DNA from: Bacteroidota bacterium
Lineage (GTDB): Bacteria; Bacteroidota; Bacteroidia; NS11-12g; UBA955
Assembly: GCA_018333525.1 (NCBI GenBank)
Contig: JAGXTF010000080.1
Coordinates: 1 to 56,599, forward strand
DNA: 56,599 nucleotides
Direction: 5' to 3'
The notes under the pieces are model-generated. The model did not search any database. It saw nothing but the letters and a program-made list of their open reading frames with translations, and was not told the origin of the DNA. The position numbers and the translations under genes are program-made. This document shows positions 16,081 to 24,555 of the stretch, one piece after another. Each line of letters opens with the position of its first letter. Position 1 is the first letter of the stretch.

Positions 16081-18597
16081 ATGTGTATTTTTGAAGATTC
16101 TGGTTTGAAAAAATTATTCTTGTTATGTCTGTTCGCGGGATTATCCTGCCTTGCCTCTGCCCAGATATATGGTATCAGAGGTAAGATTTTTGCTGAAGAA
16201 ACTATTGAACCTCTGGCTTTTGCCAATTTTTATTTTGGTACAACCGGTAAGGGGTTCTATTCAGATTTTGAAGGGAATTTTGAGTATCATTCGGACCATT
16301 TTCCATCTGATACGCTGCTGGTTCAATATTCCGGTTATAAAGAGCGAATGTTTTTGCTAACCTCTGATTCTATGAATGTATTTGAAATTGAAATGGTTCG
16401 TTCGGTTGTACAAACCGGTGAAGTATTAATTCATTCCAGGGATAATCCGGCACTAAAGTGGATTGCACTTGCACAAGACAGGCGCAAAGAAAACAATCCG
16501 GATAAATTGCCATTTTATGAGTGCGAAACATTTACAAAAAATACCATTGCAGTCAATAATATTTCGGCCCGCCTGCGAAATGGGAAACTGGGAAGTGAAA
16601 TAGGACCGCTCTTCGACACCATTAGTTATATCAGTGGAGATAAAACCAAATCTGTTCTACCTGTTTTTCTGTCTGAAGTTATCAGCGATTATTTTTTTAA
16701 CCGAAATCCATATTTATCCAAAGAAATAATAAAGGCTAGCAGACTAAAGGGAATTGGAGTTCAGGACGGAACATTTATTTCCCAGGTTTTGGGTAGCACT
16801 TTTGTAAATTATAACTTTTATCAAAATACATTGGTTGTGGTGGATAAAGGTATTATGAGTCCCATTGCAGAAGGTTCTACTGCAATTTATAATTATAAAA
16901 TTGTCAATGTAGATCGAAGTACCGGTAGGCGGATTTTTCAAATACAATGTGAACCGCGCAATGCGAAAGACCTCGCCTTCAGCGGCTTTATCTGGATAGA
17001 AGATTCCACCGGAGGTTTGGTGCGTCTTTCACTGGAACTCAACAATACTGCGAATATCAACTATATAGAAAAATTGCGCATTACACAGGAATATATTGCG
17101 ACAGAAAAAGGTGCATTTTTTTGTAACAATGCCAGAGTAGTTGTCGATGCAGCAGAAGTGAATACCAAAGCAGCCGGAGTCGTAGCCACAACTACTATCA
17201 CTGCACGAAATATCCGGGTAAACGTGGAGCATCCCCCTAAATTTTTTGAAACCCGGGTTACCATAGCGCCGGGAGCATTCGACCACTCCGATACTTTTTG
17301 GGAAGCACATCGGCATTATCCCATGAATCCGGCGGAGATCAGAATAGCAAATAAAATTGATACACTGGTTAACCTACCCAGAATCAGAACATATGTGGAT
17401 GTTGTAAATTTTTTAGTGGATGGATATAAGAATTATGGTCTTGTAGATTTGGGGCCATATTATAGCCTGGTTAGTTACAACCAGATGGAAGGCCTGCGTT
17501 TGAGACTGGGTTTTAGGACATCGGTAAAATTTAGCAGAAATTGGGTAATTGAGGGCTTTGGCGCATATGGTTTTCAGGATGAAAGATGGAAATACAGCAT
17601 CAAAGCCGAGCGTATTCTCAATCGCAAAAGATGGACAAAACTGGGTGTTTTATACCGAAAGGATGTGGAGCAAATTGGGATCACAGATAACGACAATTAC
17701 AGCACCGGATTATTTACTGCGTTTAATTTATTGGGTAGCAATAACCTCAATTTTAACAGAGATATGCGCCTCATGTTCGGCACTGATATTAGAAATGGAC
17801 TGCGAGTGAATCTCACGCTGGGCAATCGATTGTATGAATTTCAAAAGGTGGGGAATTATAATTTCGCATGGTACCCAAAATTTCCGGATACTACTTTAAT
17901 ATCGCAGAGTTTTATCAATTCTACGCTGAATTTAACTGTGCGTTACGCACCTCGAAATTATTTTCTGCAGAATGACAATCGGAGGGTGAATTTTAGTGGT
18001 ATCGGACCGGAATGGTATGGTACATGGATTCAGGGAATACCCAATTTTCTTGGGTCTTCATTTAGTTATACCCGTTTGATTTTGGGCCTGAACTACAACA
18101 AAGTGTGGGGCGTGATGGGAAGAACTGCATTTAATGTGGAAGGAAGCCGGGTTTTTGGAACCTTGCCATATCCTCTTTTAACCGTGTATATAGGCAATCA
18201 AAGTTTTATTTATAACACCGGTGCATATAATCAGATGCGCATTTTTGAGTTCATTACCGATCGCAGTATTTCAGCGAGTTTCGAACATCATTTTAATGGT
18301 TTTTTCTTTAATCGTGTGCCCTTATTAAAGCGATTAAAATGGCGTGAAATATTCGGATCCAAAGCTATTTACGGCACCCTGGCAGATAAAAACTTTTTAA
18401 TTATTCCTCAAAAAATAAATGAAGGCCCGGTAACACAATTTAAAACTTTTACAAATAAACCATATTCTGAAATTAGCTGCGGAATAGAAAATATTTTCAA
18501 AATAATTCGCGTAGATGCCGTATGGAGGCTAACTTACAGGAACGAACCAAGAGTTCGTAATTTTGGGGTAAAAGTAAGTATTGGCTTAGCCTTCTGA
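16081..18597 (+). CDS. DUF5686-type carboxypeptidase-regulatory/outer-membrane protein
   Basis: This is an 838-residue envelope protein. After the signal peptide (LKKLFLLCLFAGLSCLASAQ) comes a CarboxypepD_reg-like beta-sandwich (IRGKIFAEETIEPLAFANFY, about residues 30-110). Then comes a long region with many beta-strand-like aromatic segments (FYQNTLVVVDKG, WIEGFGAYGFQD) and a beta-barrel-like C-terminus ending in NFGVKVSIGLAF. This layout is characteristic of the DUF5686 family of Bacteroidota, in which a barrel-like domain follows the sandwich. Its function is not established. The start could be the ATG at 16081 or a TTG at 16105 that begins the signal peptide directly. The 3' end overlaps the response regulator gene by 12 bp. 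Confidence 0.75.
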   Translation: MCIFEDSGLKKLFLLCLFAGLSCLASAQIYGIRGKIFAEETIEPLAFANFYFGTTGKGFYSDFEGNFEYHSDHFPSDTLLVQYSGYKERMFLLTSDSMNVFEIEMVRSVVQTGEVLIHSRDNPALKWIALAQDRRKENNPDKLPFYECETFTKNTIAVNNISARLRNGKLGSEIGPLFDTISYISGDKTKSVLPVFLSEVISDYFFNRNPYLSKEIIKASRLKGIGVQDGTFISQVLGSTFVNYNFYQNTLVVVDKGIMSPIAEGSTAIYNYKIVNVDRSTGRRIFQIQCEPRNAKDLAFSGFIWIEDSTGGLVRLSLELNNTANINYIEKLRITQEYIATEKGAFFCNNARVVVDAAEVNTKAAGVVATTTITARNIRVNVEHPPKFFETRVTIAPGAFDHSDTFWEAHRHYPMNPAEIRIANKIDTLVNLPRIRTYVDVVNFLVDGYKNYGLVDLGPYYSLVSYNQMEGLRLRLGFRTSVKFSRNWVIEGFGAYGFQDERWKYSIKAERILNRKRWTKLGVLYRKDVEQIGITDNDNYSTGLFTAFNLLGSNNLNFNRDMRLMFGTDIRNGLRVNLTLGNRLYEFQKVGNYNFAWYPKFPDTTLISQSFINSTLNLTVRYAPRNYFLQNDNRRVNFSGIGPEWYGTWIQGIPNFLGSSFSYTRLILGLNYNKVWGVMGRTAFNVEGSRVFGTLPYPLLTVYIGNQSFIYNTGAYNQMRIFEFITDRSISASFEHHFNGFFFNRVPLLKRLKWREIFGSKAIYGTLADKNFLIIPQKINEGPVTQFKTFTNKPYSEISCGIENIFKIIRVDAVWRLTYRNEPRVRNFGVKVSIGLAF

Positions 18598-19302
18598 TTG
18601 ACTTTTTACATCGTTAAATTTATATCCAACGCCTCGCATACTCTGAAAAAATGTCGGTTTTTTAACGTCCTTTTCAAAGTATTTACGAAATGCAAGAATA
18701 AAATTATCAATGGTTCTTGTAGAAGGGTATACATTATAACCCCAAACAGTTTGCAGTATTTTTTCTCTGCTCACCACCTGTCCTTTGTTCTCAATTAATA
18801 ATTTAAGAAGCATGGATTCTTTCTTGGTCAACATGAAATTTCCTTGCGTGCCTTTTGCTTCAAAGCTTTCAAAATTCACGTAATTATCTCCGAATTTGTA
18901 TTCGGTTAAATTAAAAGGATTTTCATTTTTTGGAGCTGCACGACCAATAAGTTTCTGCACGCGGAGCAATAACTCTTCCAAGTTGAATGGCTTGGTAAGG
19001 TAATCGTCTCCACCTTTCTTTAAACCCGCAATTCGGTCTTGCGTAGTATTTCGCGCAGAGAGAAATAAAATAGGAACTTCGGCATTGTTCAAACGGATGT
19101 TTTCTGTGGCTGTTAATCCATCCACATGGGGTAACATAACATCCATTATTATAAGGTCAAAGCTCTCCTCCTTAATGCGTTGTAATGCTTCAACTCCATC
19201 GCGGGCGTGAGAAACCTTGTAGCCTTCGTTCTCGAGATTAAGTTTTACAAGGTCAGCTATGTCGTGTTCATCTTCAACTAGTAAAATTCTGTACTGCTTC
19301 AT
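18586..19302 (-). CDS. OmpR/PhoB-family response regulator
   Basis: This 238-residue two-domain regulator has a receiver domain with the phospho-acceptor D54 (IIMDVMLP), acidic pocket E10/D11, and K104 (TKPF). It is followed by a winged-helix DNA-binding domain, ending in the family's GVGYKF signature. Phosphorylation by the cognate kinase is expected to activate DNA binding. The kinase gene lies 18 bp upstream on the same strand, so the two form one operon. The target genes are unknown. The 3' end overlaps the DUF5686 gene by 12 bp on the opposite strand. Confidence 0.93.
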   Translation of the reverse strand: MKQYRILLVEDEHDIADLVKLNLENEGYKVSHARDGVEALQRIKEESFDLIIMDVMLPHVDGLTATENIRLNNAEVPILFLSARNTTQDRIAGLKKGGDDYLTKPFNLEELLLRVQKLIGRAAPKNENPFNLTEYKFGDNYVNFESFEAKGTQGNFMLTKKESMLLKLLIENKGQVVSREKILQTVWGYNVYPSTRTIDNFILAFRKYFEKDVKKPTFFQSMRGVGYKFNDVKSQSEG

Positions 19303-19320
19303 ATTAAATATTGGTTAGGG

Positions 19321-20496
19321 TTAAACTTTGTTCCTGAATACAATTTTAAACACTGTTCCTCTTGGAATATTGTCTTCTATCGAAATTATTGCTTTGTGCT
19401 GACGTAAAATTTTGGATACCAAATACAAACCAAGTCCGGAACCTGCACTACTTCTTGTATTTTCATCTCCAATTCTATAAAATTTTCTAAAAATTTTACG
19501 CTTTTCTGTATTGGGAATTCCAATTCCTTCATCTATTACTTTTAATGCCACCCTGCCGCGGTCCACATAGGTGAAAATAAAGATCCTTTCCATGCCGGGT
19601 GTGCTGTATTTTATTGCGTTAGTGATAAGGTTACTCAATGCCATTCCCAGTTGATCCCTGTCACCGGTAATGGCCAAATCAGGTTCAAAGTGTAAATTAA
19701 TACTAATGGATTCCGGAAATGAATTTTTCAATTCATATACTGTTTCTTCAACCAGTTCCTGTAAAACCAATACTTGCTCTACATGATATCTGGTAAGGCT
19801 TTCCAATCTTGTTAACATCAAAACATGGTCCATCATTTTGCCGAGTCTTGCAAGATTTTTATCTGCCATTTGCAATAGTTTTTTTAACTTGGTATCTGAA
19901 TCTTTCAGCTCTTTTTCTGCTGTTTGTATCGCCAATTTCGCACTTGCAACAGGTGTTTTTAATTCATGTGTTACAGCAAGTAAAAAATTATTTTGTTGTT
20001 GGTTTACATCTAAAATACGATTTAAAAATAAAAACATTGCGATAGAAATAAATAACATTATTGCACCCATTGTCGCGCCTTCACCTATCCACCCGGCCTT
20101 TCTGCGATTGGTTTTTTCTTCTTCCCGTTTGATTACTTCAGGTTTAATAAATACTTTAAAACTTTTGTTCAATTCTGTATTTGGAAAAAATCGAATATCG
20201 TAATTTGGAAATTTTCCAAGCACATATTCACGCAATGCAAATGTATCCGTAAAAAGGATTTTGCCCTGATATTTACTCTGCATTCCCGCTTCAGATGCAA
20301 AACGGCCGTGAATCATATTATGGCTCGTCTCTCCGGCTGCATGTATACTATCCGTAGAAAGTATTTCCATTTGCATGGCTTTTTCCTGATTTCCATATTT
20401 AACCAGAGAATAAGTCCACCAAAAGAAAGCAGCAAACATATATAGTGTTACAAAGGTGATGGTGAGATTAAGCTTTGTTTTAGGAGTTAATTTCAT
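19321..20496 (-). CDS. Membrane sensor histidine kinase
   Basis: This 391-residue kinase has two transmembrane helices (about 9-30 and 139-159) flanking a periplasmic sensor region of about 105 residues with no recognised fold. A HisKA helix follows with the phosphorylated H177 (AVTHELKTPVASAK). The HATPase domain has the N box (NLITNAIKYS), the G1 box (DEGIGIP) and the G2 box (GSGLGLYLV). It pairs with the response regulator encoded 18 bp downstream. The stimulus is unknown. The gene is divergent from the GlcD-like oxidase with 77 bp between the starts. Confidence 0.92.
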   Translation of the reverse strand: MKLTPKTKLNLTITFVTLYMFAAFFWWTYSLVKYGNQEKAMQMEILSTDSIHAAGETSHNMIHGRFASEAGMQSKYQGKILFTDTFALREYVLGKFPNYDIRFFPNTELNKSFKVFIKPEVIKREEEKTNRRKAGWIGEGATMGAIMLFISIAMFLFLNRILDVNQQQNNFLLAVTHELKTPVASAKLAIQTAEKELKDSDTKLKKLLQMADKNLARLGKMMDHVLMLTRLESLTRYHVEQVLVLQELVEETVYELKNSFPESISINLHFEPDLAITGDRDQLGMALSNLITNAIKYSTPGMERIFIFTYVDRGRVALKVIDEGIGIPNTEKRKIFRKFYRIGDENTRSSAGSGLGLYLVSKILRQHKAIISIEDNIPRGTVFKIVFRNKV

Positions 20497-20573
20497 GCCG
20501 GTGAAATTCTGTCTGACAATAATATGTAAGGTATGACCTAAAATTGGTTATTTTGGAAAGTTTTTACAATTTC

Positions 20574-21962
20574 ATGTTTCAATTACCTGATAATGAATTA
20601 ATTATTGCGCTGCGCCATATTTTGGGAGATGCGCATGTGCTTACCTCCGATTTAGAACCATACGGCAGCGATTATACCGAGGATTTTTATTTTCCTCCAG
20701 CCATAGTGGTGGTACCGGCAGATGCCCTTCAAATTTCTGAGGTACTCGCTTTATGTAATAGCCGTAACATTCCGGTTTATACGCGGGGGGCAGGAACAGG
20801 CCTTTCAGGAGGTGCTTTACCAGTGTTGCCGGGTGTGGTTTTGCTCACCAAAAGGCTAAATCGAATTCTTCAAATAGATTTGGATAATTTTCAGGCAATT
20901 GTAGAACCCGGAGTAATCAACGAGGATTTTCGAAATGCCGTGGAAGAACTCGGATTGTTTTATCCACCGGATCCTGCAAGTAAAGGCAGCTGTTCTTTAG
21001 GTGGAAATATTGCACATGGAAGTGGTGGCCCAAAAGCAGTAAAATATGGAACAACCAGAGATTATGTACTGAATTTGGAAGTAGTGTTACCCGACGGAAA
21101 TATCATTTGGACAGGAGCCAATACCGTAAAAAACAGTACAGGTTTAAACCTTACTCAACTGATGGTTGGAAGTGAAGGTTTGTTGGGTGTAGTAACCAAA
21201 ATTGTTTTCAGGCTTATTGCCAAACCCAAATTTGACCAATTGTTTCTGATTCCGTTTGCTGAAGCTGAAGATGCAGCAAAAACGGTTAATGAAGTATTGC
21301 TATCCGGAGTAACGCCTTCATCCCTGGAGCTTATGGAGTCTTCTGGCGTGGATATCTCGTCCAAAGCAACCCAAACCCCTTTTCCCATGAGGAAGGATGC
21401 CACTTTTTATATGTTATTGGAGTTGGATGGAGATGATGCTGCCAAGCTCTTTGAGGATGCAGAGCGTTTGTTGCCTGTATTGGAAAAATGTGGAGCCTTG
21501 GATGTTTTACATGCAGATAGCGCCGATTTAAAGGAGCAATGGTGGAAAGTGCGCAGGTCAATTGGGGAAACTGTAAAATCTGCTTCTGTTTATAAGGAAG
21601 AAGATACAGTAGTGCCCCGTGCTGCTTTGCCTGAACTATTAAAAGCGGTAAAAGAGATTGGCACCAGATATGGATTTGACTCGGTGTGTTACGGGCACGC
21701 CGGCGATGGCAACCTGCATGTGAACATTCTGAAAAACAATCTGAGTGATGAAGCATGGCAACAGGATGTGCCCAAGGGGATTCGCGAAATATTTGAGGTT
21801 TGTAAGCGATTGGGGGGCACTATCAGTGGAGAGCATGGTGTCGGCCTGGTTCAGGCTGAATATCTGGATATTGTATTTAGCGAAAGCCATATGAAACTGA
21901 TGCGTGGCATTAAAAACACCTTTGATCCCAAAAAAATATTAAACCCCGGAAAGTGGCTTTGA
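20574..21962 (+). CDS. FAD-linked oxidase, GlcD/lactate dehydrogenase type
   Basis: This 462-residue flavoprotein has a FAD_binding_4 domain (RGAGTGLSGGALP near residue 80, and SLGGNIAHGSGGPKAVKYG) and the FAD-linked oxidase C-terminal domain (CYGHAGDGNLHVNI, then SGEHGVG). These match the GlcD/DLD family, which oxidises 2-hydroxy acids such as glycolate or D-lactate. The associated iron-sulfur subunits (GlcE/F) are not next to it, so it may act alone as a D-lactate or 2-hydroxyglutarate dehydrogenase. An in-frame TTG lies at 20544, but the ATG at 20574 gives the usual N-terminus. Residue-level substrate choice cannot be read here. Confidence 0.88.
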   Translation: MFQLPDNELIIALRHILGDAHVLTSDLEPYGSDYTEDFYFPPAIVVVPADALQISEVLALCNSRNIPVYTRGAGTGLSGGALPVLPGVVLLTKRLNRILQIDLDNFQAIVEPGVINEDFRNAVEELGLFYPPDPASKGSCSLGGNIAHGSGGPKAVKYGTTRDYVLNLEVVLPDGNIIWTGANTVKNSTGLNLTQLMVGSEGLLGVVTKIVFRLIAKPKFDQLFLIPFAEAEDAAKTVNEVLLSGVTPSSLELMESSGVDISSKATQTPFPMRKDATFYMLLELDGDDAAKLFEDAERLLPVLEKCGALDVLHADSADLKEQWWKVRRSIGETVKSASVYKEEDTVVPRAALPELLKAVKEIGTRYGFDSVCYGHAGDGNLHVNILKNNLSDEAWQQDVPKGIREIFEVCKRLGGTISGEHGVGLVQAEYLDIVFSESHMKLMRGIKNTFDPKKILNPGKWL

Positions 21963-22002
21963 GTATGGTTTTTTGACAATTTTATCGAAGGAATTCCCCT
22001 AT

Positions 22003-22020
22003 CATTTTTTGCAAAAAATG
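22003..22020. terminator. 18-bp AT-rich palindrome after glcD-like gene
   Basis: CATTTTTT followed by GC and AAAAAATG forms a perfect palindrome 40 bp after the stop codon. Without a GC-rich stem or a run of T after it, terminator function is uncertain. Confidence 0.25.
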
Positions 22021-22027
22021 CAAAAAC

Positions 22028-22059
22028 TTTGGAGGTATGGGAACTTATCCACATATTTG
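22028..22059 (+). promoter_or_regulatory. Promoter candidate for the tandem T9SS genes
   Basis: TTTG (22028-22031), 20 bp, then CATATTTG (22052-22059), one mismatch from TAnnTTTG. It lies 48 bp before the ATG of the first surface-protein gene. Confidence 0.4.
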
Positions 22060-22107
22060 AAGTTACAAATCGCAATCCTGGAGGGCTCGATTTAAACCTT
22101 ATTAAAA

Positions 22108-23220
22108 ATGAAAACACGCAAACTAGCCGTGGTTGTTGGCAGTGCAACACGGAGTTGGATTCGCGCAACGATCTTAATGCCATTCATTTGGACTTTTGGA
22201 GTTCAAAGTGCAACAGTTTATACGTCTACGGGCGGTACAAGTGGAACCCCAAAATATTGGTCCAATTCCGGAACCTGGAGTGCTACCGGAACCGGTGCTC
22301 CACGGGTTTATTTAATTCGATCAGGAGACCATGTGTTTTTTGACACCAGCAACAATTCGCCCTATATAGATACTGTTTTGGTTATGGGAGATTTGTATAT
22401 GAACAATAACGTTTCCATGACTTTTACCAGTTCCGGGGCTATTGGATTAATAGGCACAAATTCAACCATTTCAGGAGGCAGTAACAACTCTTTATTCGTT
22501 TGGAATGGGACTTCGGCTTTTATTACCGGACCCTTTACGGCCGCCAACATTATTTCTAATGGACCAAGATATGCTACTGCCAGTAGTGCTTTAGCATCCG
22601 GTGGTAATGCGCAGGCTGCATTTGTAATGGGAACATTGCCGGTAGATATTACCGAATTTTATACTTCATGTTCGGATAATACCATTCAAGTGCATTGGAA
22701 TACAATCAATGAAAATGAACTGGCGTATTTCGATGTTTTACAGAGTAAAGATGGGAAAGACTGGAAATCTGTCGCAAAAATGGATGCCTTGGCTTCTGCT
22801 TCGGGTGCAAGTAATTATACTGCGGACATCAAATTGGAGGCAAACATTCAAAATGCGAAAGACCTGGAAAAGAACAAATACTATTTTAAATTAAAAATGG
22901 TAGACGTAAATGGGAATTACAGATTTTCAGAATCCATTGTAGCGAATTGCAAATTCATACAGGCGAATAATTGGGCAATTGATGTTTCTCCTAATCCGGC
23001 AGAAGAGACTCCTGTGTTGAGTTTAACTGCTTTGAATCCTGGAGAAATTAATGTGGAAATCTATACCGGAGATGGTAAATTATTGCGAAATATGTCCGTT
23101 ACGGGAGATTTTAAAAACCAAATTCACTCGTATACATTGAAGGATTTAGATCCCGGAATCTATCGCATTCGTGCCATGAGTAACAATACTGTTCAATCTT
23201 ACAGCTTTGTAAAATTGTAA
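22108..23220 (+). CDS. T9SS-secreted surface protein, copy 1 of tandem pair
   Basis: This is a 370-residue exported protein. Residues 1-35 hold a long n-region and a hydrophobic signal core. Residues about 36-175 form a Thr/Ser/Asn/Gly-rich domain with regular strands (VYLIRSGDHVFFD, STISGGSNNSLF) that looks like a short beta-roll. A FN3-like module follows from about 178 (LPVDITEF). The last 80 residues are a T9SS type A sorting domain (VSPNPAEETPV to SYSFVKL), which directs passage through the outer membrane and is normally cleaved. The following gene is a paralogue. The biological role is unknown; adhesion or surface structure is a guess. No catalytic motif is visible. Confidence 0.75.
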   Translation: MKTRKLAVVVGSATRSWIRATILMPFIWTFGVQSATVYTSTGGTSGTPKYWSNSGTWSATGTGAPRVYLIRSGDHVFFDTSNNSPYIDTVLVMGDLYMNNNVSMTFTSSGAIGLIGTNSTISGGSNNSLFVWNGTSAFITGPFTAANIISNGPRYATASSALASGGNAQAAFVMGTLPVDITEFYTSCSDNTIQVHWNTINENELAYFDVLQSKDGKDWKSVAKMDALASASGASNYTADIKLEANIQNAKDLEKNKYYFKLKMVDVNGNYRFSESIVANCKFIQANNWAIDVSPNPAEETPVLSLTALNPGEINVEIYTGDGKLLRNMSVTGDFKNQIHSYTLKDLDPGIYRIRAMSNNTVQSYSFVKL

Positions 23221-23236
23221 AAAACCAGGACAATTG

Positions 23237-23270
23237 AAAGGCGATTTCTAAAAAAGGAATCGCCTTTTTT
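23237..23270 (+). terminator. Rho-independent terminator
   Basis: AAAGGCGATT (23237-23246) pairs perfectly with AATCGCCTTT (23258-23267), with an 11-nt loop and a run of seven T at 23265-23271. It lies 17 bp after the first T9SS gene and should end its transcript before the paralogue. Confidence 0.85.
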
Positions 23271-23280
23271 TGTTTTTATT

Positions 23281-23491
23281 TTATTAAAAATGTGCGGTTT
23301 TTTGTACGGTTTGATAAAATATGTAAAACTCGGGTTTGCGTGAGCGAATTCTGAATAAAAGGTTCAGTTCATTTAGGTTATTGCCCTATTCATACGGGTT
23401 TTTAGTTCATTCATAAATTGGTGGGCTGTCTCCATTTCTGCAAGGGTAGTATTGAAATTGAAATAAGATACTACTACAACCCTCTGAAAAA
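23281..23491. other. Intergenic region between the tandem paralogues
   Basis: AT-rich spacer after the terminator with no gene. No confident promoter is seen, although the second paralogue needs its own because of the terminator upstream. Confidence 0.4.
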
Positions 23492-24553
23492 ATGATTCGA
23501 AAAAAATTGCCACTTTTTTTAATGGTGTTATTGCCATTGCAACTTTATAGCCTTACAACAAAAACATCAACCGGCGGTACATCGTCTTCCCCATTAAACT
23601 GGTCAAATTCAGGTTCATGGAACAGCAGCGGCTCCGGCACTCCAATGGTTTATATCATCCGGTCCGGAGATTATATTCAGTTCGATGCTAACAATTCTTC
23701 GCCATATGTAGATTCGGTATATATATACGGGAATCTGATATTGGTGAATAATAAAGTGATGACCTTAAATAGTACCGGTGTTTTGCAATTAATGAATAGT
23801 ACTGCTACAATTTCAGGAGGTAGTAACAACACACAATTCCAATGGAATGGCACTTCAGCAGTTCTAACCGGGCCATTTACATCAAGTAATATAGTAACCA
23901 ACGGTCCAAGATATGCAACTGCCTCCTCCGTAATTGCTGCAAGTGGCAATATTCAAAGCTCATTTGTTGCAGGTATTTTACCGATTATTTTAGCGGAATG
24001 GGAAATTAAAAATACCGGGGATTTATTGTCATTTTCCTGGCACGCAACCTTAGAATCCAATGAGGTTCTATTTGTAATAAAACACAGCACAGATTTGAAT
24101 AACTGGTATGAAGTGTTACAATTAAATGCCAATGCAGACAGTTTAAATCCGGGCTGGTATGAATGCTCCATTCCCAAAAATAAAATTCAGAATTTCAGAG
24201 AAAAAGGTAATTATTTTGTATTAGATATCCTCGCTGCCGGTGAACCAATATATCGAAGCAGCCCCATTCATTTTCAAAATACGGATTTGGATAAAAGTTC
24301 CATTTTAAATATCAATATTACTTCAAATCCGGCTTCAGAAGACCCATTGGTTGAAGTTTATTCAATCAACTCCGGTGTTGTTGAATTAAATATTTGCACA
24401 TTATCCGGTGCAACCATAAAGCAATGCCATTTGAATTTTGAAGAAAATGTAATACATCAAACCATGATTCTGCGGGACATAAATCCCGGCACCTATATTT
24501 TACGGGCATCAATTGCAAACATCAGTACCAGCATGAAACTGGTTCGTCAATAA
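23492..24553 (+). CDS. T9SS-secreted surface protein, copy 2 of tandem pair
   Basis: This 353-residue paralogue of the preceding gene has a signal peptide (MIRKKLPLFLMVLLPLQLYS) followed directly by the same beta-rich domain. KTSTGGTSSSPLNWSNSGSW, IIRSGDYIQFD, ATISGGSNNTQF and NGPRYATASS all align with copy 1. The FN3-like middle (LPIILAEWEI) and the C-terminal sorting domain (from SNPASEDP to STSMKLVRQ) have diverged much more. The PNP motif typical of the sorting domain reads SNP here, but a T9SS-like end is still likely. Its stop is 2 bp from the convergent GH3 gene. The function is unknown. Confidence 0.7.
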   Translation: MIRKKLPLFLMVLLPLQLYSLTTKTSTGGTSSSPLNWSNSGSWNSSGSGTPMVYIIRSGDYIQFDANNSSPYVDSVYIYGNLILVNNKVMTLNSTGVLQLMNSTATISGGSNNTQFQWNGTSAVLTGPFTSSNIVTNGPRYATASSVIAASGNIQSSFVAGILPIILAEWEIKNTGDLLSFSWHATLESNEVLFVIKHSTDLNNWYEVLQLNANADSLNPGWYECSIPKNKIQNFREKGNYFVLDILAAGEPIYRSSPIHFQNTDLDKSSILNINITSNPASEDPLVEVYSINSGVVELNICTLSGATIKQCHLNFEENVIHQTMILRDINPGTYILRASIANISTSMKLVRQ

Positions 24554-24555
24554 AA

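Noticed and set aside
20544-20573. Longer start (TTG) for the GlcD-like gene
   Set aside because: The added ten residues have no family match and the ATG at 20574 gives the expected N-terminus.
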